Assembly (NCBI GenBank): GCA_963846715.1
Contig: CAWJXA010000008.1
Location: forward strand, 813,806-877,805
Direction: 5' to 3'
Length of the DNA: 64,000 bases
Origin: Bog-257 sp963846715
Lineage (GTDB): Bacteria > Acidobacteriota > Terriglobia > Terriglobales > Acidobacteriaceae
Program-made: the position numbers and the translations under genes
The notes under the pieces: model-generated
Seen by the model: only the letters and a program-made list of their open reading frames with translations
What the model was told of the DNA's origin: nothing
Database searches by the model: none
In this document: piece after piece, positions 54,661-62,119 of the stretch
How positions within the stretch are numbered: position 1 is the stretch's first letter
Layout of the letters: each line of letters starts with the position of its first letter

Positions 54661-54977
54661 GCCTGCACGGTGACATCCGGGTCCGCCTGACCGACATCGT
54701 CTCCGTGGCGCCCGATCCCACGCCGTGGACGGGCCTGCGCGGATGGCGGATGGCGGGGATCAGCTTCCCCGGGCACGCCATCCTCGGCACGCGCCGGCAC
54801 GGTGAAGGCTACGACTTCCTCATCCTGCACCGGGACCAGCCCGCCGTCCGGGTGAACATGGCGTCGGGACGCTTCAGCCGCTTCGTCATCGGCGTGCCCG
54901 CGGGCACCGATCCGGCGGCAGAGGCGGCGAGGATCGCCTCGGCAGCGGGGATAACCCCCTCGGAGCCGGGCAGCTAA
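54650..54977 (+). CDS. Actinobacterial hypothetical (PH-like) protein, 5' truncated at the junction
   Basis: About 109 residues remain: KIWGLHGDIRVRLTDIVSVA, GLRGWRMAGISFPGHAILGT, YDFLILHRDQPAVRVNMAS, FSRFVIGVPAGTDPAAEAAR. It resembles a common actinobacterial family of small PH-domain-like proteins of unknown role. Its true start lies beyond the junction. The frame extends back into the other genome only by chance. Confidence 0.55.
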
Positions 54978-55061
54978 CCCGGACATGCCGGGCCGCGCTC
55001 CCGCCGGGGCGGTCCGGGGTTCGTTAGCATCGGGCCTGTTCACTCGCCTGGAGGAGGTTCC

Positions 55062-55613
55062 ATGTCAGCGCGGAACCAAGCCGGTCAGCGGGAGGCTGAT
55101 GCGGCCGGACCGGAGCGGCCGCGGTGGCCGTTCCTGGCGGCAGGCGGGCTGATCTACGCCGGCGCGCTGCTCGGGATGTGGATCGTGCTGGCCGGGCAGC
55201 CGGACGTCCAGGACCTGGTGCTGGGGTCGGCAGCGGCGGTGGTGGCCGTGGGGGTCGGGTACTTCGTCGGCCAGCGCGGGAAGATGGTGCCGAGCGTCCG
55301 GGCCGCCGACCTGCGCACGCTCGCGGCGGTGCCGTGGCAGGTGGTAACCGAGACAGGGCAGGTCTTCGCGGTGGCCGCCCGCAAGGCGGCGGGCCGCCCG
55401 GTCGCGCCGGGCGCGCTGCGCACCATTGCGGTGGACGTCGGGCCGGACGTGCGCGGCTGGCCGGCCGCGCGCCGGGAGACGGTCCTGACCGCGCTGATGT
55501 CCGCGGCGCCGAACACGATCGTGGTGGACATCGACATGGAAGCGGGGACGGCGCTGGTGCACCAGCTGGCCGGAGCCCCGGAACCCGGCGCGCACCCGGC
55601 GCGGCCCGGATGA
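55062..55613 (+). CDS. mrpE: Na+/H+ antiporter subunit E
   Basis: 183 residues: two membrane helices (LIYAGALLGMWIVLAG and AAAVVAVGVGYFVG), then a cytoplasmic part with VTETGQVFAVAARKAAG and PNTIVVDIDMEAGTALVHQL, the latter matching the MrpE signature for the region after the helices. It begins the run of mrp genes. MrpE is needed to assemble the Mrp complex. An ATG start follows ggagg; the stop overlaps the next ATG. Confidence 0.8.
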   Translation: MSARNQAGQREADAAGPERPRWPFLAAGGLIYAGALLGMWIVLAGQPDVQDLVLGSAAAVVAVGVGYFVGQRGKMVPSVRAADLRTLAAVPWQVVTETGQVFAVAARKAAGRPVAPGALRTIAVDVGPDVRGWPAARRETVLTALMSAAPNTIVVDIDMEAGTALVHQLAGAPEPGAHPARPG

Positions 55614-55861
55614 GCTGGTTCCTGGTGGCGGCGCTGGTGCTCCAGGTGGCGCTGATTCCCTGCGCGTGGGTGTGCTGGCGCTCCGGCGCCGAGCACCGGG
55701 TGGTGGCCCTGGGGCTGGCCGGCACGGTCCAGGCGCTGGCCGTGCTGTGCCTGGCCGTCGGGTACCGCGAACCCGGGCTGGCGTCGCTGGCGGTGGTGCT
55801 GGCCGCGCTGTCCAGCGGGGGCTCGGTGGCGTTCGCGCGGTTCCTGGAGCGGTGGTTGTGA
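55610..55861 (+). CDS. mrpF: Na+/H+ antiporter subunit F
   Basis: 83 residues with three helices (FLVAALVLQVALIPCAWVCW, VVALGLAGTVQALAVLCLAV, LASLAVVLAALSSGGSVAFA), the size and layout of MrpF, though the usual RGPTxxDRVVALD motif is reduced to a HRVVALGL-like segment. It overlaps mrpE by four bases (ATGA), the coupling usual in this operon. Confidence 0.7.
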   Translation: MSWFLVAALVLQVALIPCAWVCWRSGAEHRVVALGLAGTVQALAVLCLAVGYREPGLASLAVVLAALSSGGSVAFARFLERWL

Positions 55862-55893
55862 CGGGCGGCGCGCGGTAGACCGGGGTCATCTCG

Positions 55894-56206
55894 GTGGTCC
55901 TGCTGGTGGCGGGACTGGTGGTCGTGCTGGGCTCATGCGCGGGGATGGCGGTGCTCGACGATCCGCTGGACCGCCTGCACCTGACCACCCCGGCCTCGAT
56001 GCTGGGCTCGACCGGGATCTGCGCCTCGATCGTGGTGCGCGAGGGCCTGTCGGCGTCGGGGCTGGCCGCCATCGGCGTCGCCGTGATCCTGATCACCGCC
56101 AACCCGCTGGCCGGCCACGCCGTGGCGCGCGCCATCGCGATCCGGCGCGGTGCCACCTGGTCGGATTCGCAGGACGAGGCCACCGGATCCCCGGGGAGGA
56201 ACGGTG
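55894..56206 (+). CDS. mrpG: Na+/H+ antiporter subunit G
   Basis: About 104 residues: VLLVAGLVVVLGSCAGMAVL, DPLDRLHLTTPASMLGSTGI and AIGVAVILITANPLAGHAVA are the MrpG pattern. The start is GTG. Unusually, the frame has no stop where the next gene begins (GTG at 56204) and stays open into mrpB. A TGA sits at that spot in the neighbouring frame, so a one-base indel in the 3' end may have removed the expected overlapping stop. Confidence 0.7.
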
Positions 56207-56446
56207 AGCGAGGCGATCATCGCGGTGGCGCTGGTCTGGGTGGCCGCGTCGGGCACGGCCGTGGTCCTGACCAGGGACCCGCTGCAGCAGGCCTTCGTGG
56301 CCGGGTTCTTCGGGCTGGGGCTGGCCTTCCTCTACCTGTCGATGCAGGCCGGGGACGTGGCGCTGTCGCAGATCGTGGTGGGCGCCATCGCGTTGCCGCT
56401 GATCGTGCTGCTCAGCCTGGCCAAGGTGCGGAAGGACCGGGAGTGA
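56204..56446 (+). CDS. DUF4040 antiporter subunit (MrpA C-terminal-like)
   Basis: 80 residues from the GTG (VSEAIIAVALVWVAASG), with ggggagga upstream. TRDPLQQAFVAGFFGLGLAF and AGDVALSQIVVGAIALPLIV match the DUF4040 domain that, in other bacteria, is part of MrpA or stands alone in Mrp/Mbh-type complexes. Its stop overlaps the mrpB start by two bases. Confidence 0.8.
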   Translation: MSEAIIAVALVWVAASGTAVVLTRDPLQQAFVAGFFGLGLAFLYLSMQAGDVALSQIVVGAIALPLIVLLSLAKVRKDRE

Positions 56447-57201
56447 GCCGCCGCGCGCGCCTGATGTTCTTCGCGGTGGCCGGGGCCGCGCTGGCCGTGA
56501 CGCTGGGCGCCGGCCTGGCCGGCCTGCCGTCGTTCGGCAGCCAGATCAGCTCCTACGCCCGGATGCTCAACGAAGTGGCCGGGCCGCAGCGGCACGTGAC
56601 CGACGTGGTGTCGGCCATCACCTTCGACTACCGCGGCATCGACACCCTGTTCGAGGAGTTCATCCTGCTCGGCGCGGTGGCCGGGATCTCGGTGCTGCTG
56701 CGGCCGCTCAGCGACGAGACCCGGGAGCTGCCCGAGGACAAGGCGCCGGACCGGACGATCCCGCCGCCGAGCCCGGCGGTGTGGCTGCTGGCGGTGTTCC
56801 TCAGCTCGCTGCTCGTGCTGACCGGCATCGAGACGGTCACGCACGGCACGCTCACGCCGGGCGGCGGGTTCCAGGGCGGGGTCATCCTGGCCAGCACGCT
56901 CTACGTCGTCTACCTGGGCACCAACTACAAGACGGTCGAGCGGTTCCAGCCGGACCTGCTGCTGGAGGCCTCCGACGGGGTGGGCGCCTCCGGGTACGTG
57001 ATCATCGGGCTGCTCGGCCTGCTGGCCGGCACCGCGTTCCTCAGCAACGTCGTCGGCCTCGGCGTCACCGGGAACCTGATCTCGGGCGGCACCATCCCGC
57101 TGCTGAACCTGGTGGTCGGCGTGGAGGTCGCGGGCGGTTTCGCCATCCTGGCGTCGGAGTTCCTGGACCAGACGGCGGTCATCCGGGCGGGCCGCCGATG
57201 A
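56443..57201 (+). CDS. mrpB: Na+/H+ antiporter subunit B, extended form
   Basis: 252 residues. The first ~100 (NEVAGPQRHVTDVVSAITFD, RGIDTLFEEFILLGAVAGIS) resemble the MrpA C-terminal/hydrogenase-subunit E region. The remainder (ETVTHGTLTPGGGFQGGVIL, LASEFLDQTAVIRAGRR) is MrpB. It starts at GTG inside the stop of the DUF4040 gene and overlaps mrpC. Part of the ion-translocating membrane complex. Confidence 0.85.
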   Translation: MSRRARLMFFAVAGAALAVTLGAGLAGLPSFGSQISSYARMLNEVAGPQRHVTDVVSAITFDYRGIDTLFEEFILLGAVAGISVLLRPLSDETRELPEDKAPDRTIPPPSPAVWLLAVFLSSLLVLTGIETVTHGTLTPGGGFQGGVILASTLYVVYLGTNYKTVERFQPDLLLEASDGVGASGYVIIGLLGLLAGTAFLSNVVGLGVTGNLISGGTIPLLNLVVGVEVAGGFAILASEFLDQTAVIRAGRR

Positions 57202-57545
57202 GCGTCCTGGCCTACGGGGTCGTCGCCTGGCTCTTCCTCATCGGCATCTACGGCGTCGTGACCAGCCGCAACCTCATTCACATGGTGGTCTGCCTGTCGG
57301 TGGCGCAGTCCGCCACCGATGTGCTGCTGCTGGAGATCGGGTACCGCCGCGGCGGCCACGCCCCGGTATTCGTCGATCTGCCCGCCCATCCCGGACCGGC
57401 CGTCGACGCGGTCATGCAGGCGCTGGCCCTGACCGACGTGGTGGTGGGCGCCGCCGTCACCGCGCTGCTGCTGGCGCTGGTCGTGCAGGTGAACAAGCGG
57501 GCCGGGACGCTCGATCCCGACGCGCTCAAGGCGACCAGGGAATGA
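57198..57545 (+). CDS. mrpC: Na+/H+ antiporter subunit C (NuoK-like)
   Basis: 115 residues, three helices as in NuoK/MrpC: VVAWLFLIGIYGVVTSRNLI, LSVAQSATDVLLLEIGY and ALTDVVVGAAVTALLLALVV. The conserved membrane glutamate is in LLLEIGYR. It starts with an ATG that overlaps the mrpB stop (ATGA) and ends overlapping mrpD. Intact. Confidence 0.88.
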   Translation: MSVLAYGVVAWLFLIGIYGVVTSRNLIHMVVCLSVAQSATDVLLLEIGYRRGGHAPVFVDLPAHPGPAVDAVMQALALTDVVVGAAVTALLLALVVQVNKRAGTLDPDALKATRE

Positions 57546-59480
57546 CCGGCGTGAACCTCGTCGTGTCGACCTCGGCGGTCATTCCCGTCTCGGTCACGGT
57601 CCCGCTGGCCGGCGCGGCCGTGATGGCCGCGTTCAGCCGGGTGCTGCCCCGGCGGGCCCGGGACCTGATCGCCATCGCGGTCGCGCTGGCCACCACCACC
57701 TTGACCCTGATCCTGATGTTCGCCAGCGCCGGCCGCCCGATGATCTACTGGTTCTCCGGCTGGCGCCCCGTCCGGGGGCATGGTCATCGGGATCGACTAC
57801 GCGGTCGGCCCGCTCGGGGCGGGCATGGCGTCCCTGGCCGGGGTGCTGGCCAGCGCCGCGCTGGTCTACTGCTGGCGGTACTTCGACAGCGCCCGCGGCC
57901 GCCACCACGCCCTGGTCCTGATCTTCCTGGCCGCCAGCGTGGACTTCTGCCTGACCGGGGACCTGTTCAACCTGTTCGTCGCGTTCGAGCTGGTCGCGGT
58001 GACCGCCTTCGCGCTCACCGGCTACAACGCCGGGCATCCGGCGCCGCTGCAAGGGGCGATCAACTTCGCCGTCACCAACAGCCTCGGCGGCATGTCCGTC
58101 CTGATGGGCGTGGGGTTCCTGTACGCGCGGACCGGCTCGCTGAACCTGGCCCAGATCGGCCAGGCCCTGGCCGGGCGGCACGCCGACGGGCTGGTCGTGG
58201 TGGCGTTCGCGCTGCTGACCGGCGGCTTCCTGGTCAAGGCCGCGGTCGTCCCCTTCCACTTCTGGCTGCCCGACGCCTACGGCTCGGCCCCCACCCCGGT
58301 ATGCGTGCTGTTCGCCGGGGTGATGAGCGAGCTCGGGCTGTTCGCCGTGATCCGGGTGTGGGACACCGTCTTCTCCGGCCTGGCCGGCGGGGCCGGCCCG
58401 CGGATGCGGGCGGTGCTGCTCGGGTTCGGGATCCTCACCGCGGTCGTGGGGGCGGTGATGGCCCTGGCCCAGACCCACCTCAAGCGGATGCTGGCCTTCG
58501 TCACCATGAGCCACCTGGGTATCTACCTGATCGGGGCCGGGCTGCTGACCCCGCTCGGCCTGGCCGGCGCGTCGCTGCTGGTGATCGGCGACGGCCTGGC
58601 CAAGTCCGCGCTGTTCCTCGGGACCGGCGTCGTGCAGCACCAGCGGGCCAGCGTCAGCGAGCTCAAGCTGCGCGGCCGCGGCCGCGGGCTGGCGGTCACC
58701 GGCGTCACCATCGCGCTGGGCGCGCTGGTCCTGGCCGACCTGCCGCCCTTCGTGTCCTCGGCCGGGCACGCGCTGCTGGTGGAGGCGGCGGACCGGGCCG
58801 GCCTGCCGTGGATGGAGTTCGTGATCGCGCTCTCCGTCGTCTTGTCCAGCGGCGCCGTGCTGCGGGCCGCCGGGCGGATCTGGCTGGGCTGGGGATCGGA
58901 CGAGAGCTCACGCCCGGAGACGGGGACCGCGGATGACCCCGGAGAGGAGTCCGAGGACGAGTCCGACACTGCTGATTCGGCAGGGAAGCTCAGTGCGGAA
59001 GGGAAGTCTGGTCCGGGCGGACGATCATGACGGGCGGGAGCGGTCAGGGCGCCGGAAGCGCGTGCCGCTGACCATGGTGCTGCCGCCGCTGGCGCTGCTC
59101 GCGATCGGGCTCGGGCTCGGGCTGACGTCCGGCATCGAGGAGCACGCCGTGACGGCCGCGGCGGCCTTCTCGGACCGCGCGTCCTACGCGGCGGGAGTGC
59201 TCGGTACCCACGGCAACCCCATCCCTCCGCGGGGACCGGCCGTCGCCCGGCCGCCCCCGCGTCGGCGGGCGGCGTGCTCACCGATCTGGGCCAGGTACTG
59301 GTCGCGCTGGCCGTGGCGGGCATCGCCCTGGACCGGCGGGCGGGCGGGCTGCGCCGGGTGCTGGCGGCCGGCACCGGATGGCTGCGCCGTCTGCACAGCG
59401 GCCTCGTCGGCGATCAGGTCACCTGGCTGGCCGCCGGACTGGCCCTGCTCGCCGCCCTCGGCGCGGCGGCGCTGCACTGA
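57542..59480 (+). CDS. mrpD: Na+/H+ antiporter subunit D, frameshifted
   Basis: A proton-antiporter-like subunit homologous to NuoM/N. The first frame (57542 on) gives PVSVTVPLAGAAVMAAFS and stops making sense at about 57,770. From 57,780 the main frame gives TGDLFNLFVAFELVAVTAFA (catalytic Glu in FE), GFLVKAAVVPFHFWLPDAYG with the key Lys, and THLKRMLAFVTMSHLGIYLI. It ends at 59030, but two further frames continue with APLxLLAIG-like helices and LVGDQVTWLAAGLALLAA, to 59480. Shifts lie at about 57,770 (short G run), 59,028 and 59,260. The tail could instead be a separate short gene. Confidence 0.78.
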
Positions 59481-59508
59481 CCAGGGTCCGGTTGGCGAGC
59501 CGCCGTGG

Positions 59509-60522
59509 TCAGTCGGCTGACGCGGGCAGCGATCCGGGCAGCCCGAACCGCGGGTACAGCTCGTCGACGTGGAACCGGGTGACAGCGCGGATCCGCGCGC
59601 CGTTCAGGCCCAGGACGAACAGGCCGCCGGGCCGCGCCGTCCCGCCCGGCGGGCCGATGTAGCTGGCCAGGGCGGGCTGGGTGTTGGCCCGGGCGGGCAC
59701 GAGCTTGATCCGGCGGTCGCCGCGGAAGCCGAAGCTGGCCTGCAGGAAGGACCGGATCGCGGCGTGGCCGCGGTACTCGTGCGGGGCCGGCGGCATGGAC
59801 AGCCAGGCGTCGTCGGTGAGCAGCGCGATCACGCCGTCGATGTCGGCGGCGACGTAGGCGTCGGCGAACCGGCGGGCCACCGCGCGCTCGTCCTCCGAAG
59901 GAGGCCGGTGCCCAGCGCCGCCGGACTCGTCGCGGCTGCGGTCCAGGGCGGCCCGGGCCCGCTGCAGGATCCCCTTGATCGCGACCGGGCTGGTCCCGAG
60001 CATGGCCGCCGCCTCCTCGGCCGGGTAGCCGAGCACATCGCGGAGCACGAGCGTGGCCGCCTGCCGTGGCGGCATGCGCTGCAGCCCGGCCACGAAGGCC
60101 AGCTCGATCGCCTCGGTGGCCTGATACCTGGCCTCAGGGCCCGGCGCAGTGTCGGCGATGCCCTCGAGCAGCGCGTCCGGGTACGGCTGGAGCCAGGTGA
60201 TCTCGCCGCGCCGGGTGGGTTCTGGCGGCTGGAACGGCGGCACCGGGCTGGCCGGAATGCGCCGCCCGGCCGCGCGCAGCGCGTTGAGGCACTGGTTGGT
60301 CGCGATGCGGTACAGCCACGAGCGCAGCGACGACCGCTGCTGGAAGCCGGCGAGGCCCCGCCAGGCGGCTAGCAGCGTCTCCTGCAGCAGGTCCTCGGCG
60401 TCGGCCAGCGACCCGGTCAGCCGGTAGCAGTGCACCTGAAGTTCCCGGCGATACGGCTCCATCAGGGCGCGGAATGCCTGCTCCTCGCCGGCCTGGGCGC
60501 GTGCCAGGATGGCCTGCTCCAC
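59509..60522 (-). CDS. ECF sigma factor with C-terminal SnoaL-like domain
   Basis: 337 residues. Region 2 (LQVHCYRLTGSLADAEDLLQ, SSLRSWLYRIATNQCLNAL) and region 4 (RQAATLVLRDVLGYPAEEAA, GTSPVAIKGILQRARAAL) are followed by a ~110-residue SnoaL/NTF2-like domain (AYVAADIDGVIALLTDDAWL). That layout is typical of actinobacterial SigJ/SigG-like ECF groups, where the extra domain controls activity instead of an anti-sigma factor. It is divergent from a free-standing NTF2-like gene, a likely target. Confidence 0.92.
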   Translation of the reverse strand: MEQAILARAQAGEEQAFRALMEPYRRELQVHCYRLTGSLADAEDLLQETLLAAWRGLAGFQQRSSLRSWLYRIATNQCLNALRAAGRRIPASPVPPFQPPEPTRRGEITWLQPYPDALLEGIADTAPGPEARYQATEAIELAFVAGLQRMPPRQAATLVLRDVLGYPAEEAAAMLGTSPVAIKGILQRARAALDRSRDESGGAGHRPPSEDERAVARRFADAYVAADIDGVIALLTDDAWLSMPPAPHEYRGHAAIRSFLQASFGFRGDRRIKLVPARANTQPALASYIGPPGGTARPGGLFVLGLNGARIRAVTRFHVDELYPRFGLPGSLPASAD

Positions 60523-60630
60523 GGTCCCAGCATGCCATCTCGACGGAACGTCCCGCCCAGCGTTCCGTTCCCGCGCGCCGCGGTGTCTACCTCAACGAAG
60601 GAACGACACGACGAAGGAAAGAGACCCGCC

Positions 60631-61002
60631 ATGACCGAGACCACCAGCCCCGCGCTGCGCACTGCCCTGGCCTACTTCCACGCGTGGACCAGCCACGACC
60701 TGGACCGTGCCATGGGGTACATCGCTGAGGACATCGTTTGCGACGCCCCCGCGGGCCGGCTGCAGGGCCGGGAGGCGTACCTGGGCTTCATGCGCCCGTT
60801 CGTTCAGATTCTCACCGGCTCGGAGCTCATCGCGGCGTTCGGCGACGAGAAGACCGCAGTCGTCGTGTACGACACCGCGACCATCCCGGTGGCCAGCGCA
60901 CCCGCCGCCGAGTGCGTCACCGTGGCCGACGGCAAGATCACCCGTAACCGGTTCATCTTCGACCGGGCCCCCTTCGACGCCGCCCGCCAGGCCGCGAGCT
61001 GA
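60631..61002 (+). CDS. NTF2/SnoaL-like domain protein
   Basis: 123 residues. ALAYFHAWTSHDLDRAMGYI and EDIVCDAPAGRLQGREAYLG form the NTF2-like cone-fold start; ADGKITRNRFIFDRAPFDAA ends it. The ATG follows aaggaaagag. Such proteins may be isomerases or simple ligand binders. The divergent ECF sigma factor 108 bases away probably drives it. Confidence 0.85.
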   Translation: MTETTSPALRTALAYFHAWTSHDLDRAMGYIAEDIVCDAPAGRLQGREAYLGFMRPFVQILTGSELIAAFGDEKTAVVVYDTATIPVASAPAAECVTVADGKITRNRFIFDRAPFDAARQAAS

Positions 61003-61078
61003 GCCCTGGCGTCATCGGCTGACGCTGGAGGCCGCGCCGTGGCTGCGGCTCCGGGGGCACCACACGCCGGTACGGGGG

Positions 61079-61654
61079 TCAGGCGTCGGCGAACAGCGGT
61101 GCCCCCGGTTCGGGCGCGAGCCGGGTCGCCCGGGCGAGGTACGAGATCGCCCGGTACCAGCCGCAGATCAGCAGGGTGTCGACGGCGCCCTCCGTCACCG
61201 AACGTGACCGGTCAGGTCGGCCCAGTCGGCGTCGGACAGGTCGCAGTCGCGGTCCAGCGCGTCGGCGGCACGGAGCACCGCGCGGTCGGCCGGGTCGGTC
61301 CAGCACGGGTCGTCCGGATGCCCGGTGGTCACCGAGCGGACCTGCTCGCCGGACAAGCTCGCCTTGGCCGCGAAGAACCGGACGTGCACCCCCCACTCGT
61401 ACCTCGGCCCCGCATAGCGCGGTGGTGCGCAGGATGAGCAGTTCCCGGTGGCGCAGGGACAGGGCGCACCGGCGGGACAGGTAGTAGCGGCCCCAGCCGG
61501 CCATGCCGTGCGCCCGGTCCGGGCGGCGGGCGAGGACCCGGAAGATCCCGATCGGCGGCCCCAGCGCCTCGAGCGCGGCGGCGGTACCCGCGTCGTAGGG
61601 CGGGGTCACGGGCTCGGCCCGGGACGCCGTATTCTGGTTCGAATTCCGAAGCAT
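61079..61654 (-). CDS. Carboxymuconolactone decarboxylase-family protein with two frame changes
   Basis: From the ATG of MLRNSNQNTASRAEP the frame gives GPPIGIFRVLARRPDRAHGM and SLRHRELLILRTTALCGAE. The family's CxxxxHx segment then lies in a second frame (WGVHVRFFAAKASLSGEQVR to DADWADLTGHVR). The first frame resumes as VTEGAVDTLLICGWYRAISY to 61079. Two opposite one-base changes (near 61,400 and 61,195) would reconcile them. AhpD-like alkylhydroperoxidase activity is possible. It is divergent from an HxlR gene. Confidence 0.72.
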   Translation of the reverse strand: MLRNSNQNTASRAEPVTPPYDAGTAAALEALGPPIGIFRVLARRPDRAHGMAGWGRYYLSRRCALSLRHRELLILRTTALCGAEVRVGGARPVLRGQGELVRRAGPLGDHRASGRPVLDRPGRPRGAPCRRRAGPRLRPVRRRLGRPDRSRSVTEGAVDTLLICGWYRAISYLARATRLAPEPGAPLFADA

Positions 61655-61711
61655 GATGCCACGGTAGCACCGGCGCTTCGGAAATAGAAGCATGGACAAC
61701 GGGAGGCGCGG

Positions 61712-62061
61712 ATGACGCAACCGGACATGCCGCGACCGGATGCGCCGCAGCCGGGCCTGCCCGCCCGGGGTCCGGCACCAGACGGCCGATCATGGTGCTC
61801 CTCGACCTGCTGGGCCGACGCTGGACGCTGCGCGTGCTCTGGGAGCTGCACGCCGGGCCGGTACCCAGCTTCCGGGAGCTGCAGAGCCGATGTGGCGGCG
61901 TGTCCTCCAGCGTGCTCACTGACCGGCTCGGTGAACTGCGCGAGGCCGGCATCGTGGAGCGCGCCGATGACGGTTACCGGCTGTCCGCGCGCGGCGCGGA
62001 GCTAGGCAAGACCGTCCTGCAACTGGCCCGGTGGGCGGCGGACTGGGAGCCGCCGACCTAG
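61712..62061 (+). CDS. HxlR-family winged-helix regulator, possible 5' frame change
   Basis: The DNA-binding domain from 61792 is intact: VLLDLLGRRWTLRVLWELHA, RELQSRCGGVSSSVLTDRLG, LREAGIVERADDGYRLSARG. The probable natural start is the ATG at 61712, which gives a Pro-rich leader in another frame; one base near 61,785 would join them. If the given frame is right, the protein starts at 61792. It probably controls the divergent carboxymuconolactone-decarboxylase-like gene 57 bases away. Confidence 0.78.
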
Positions 62062-62119
62062 CGGCTGCGGCAGGTCGGCCGGCGCCCCGCGGCGCCCCCG
62101 GAACCGGGTCGATGGCCAC

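Noticed and set aside
57633..58769. A 378-codon minus-strand open frame opposite mrpD
   Set aside because: High-GC antisense shadow with low-complexity Gln/Gly/His composition.
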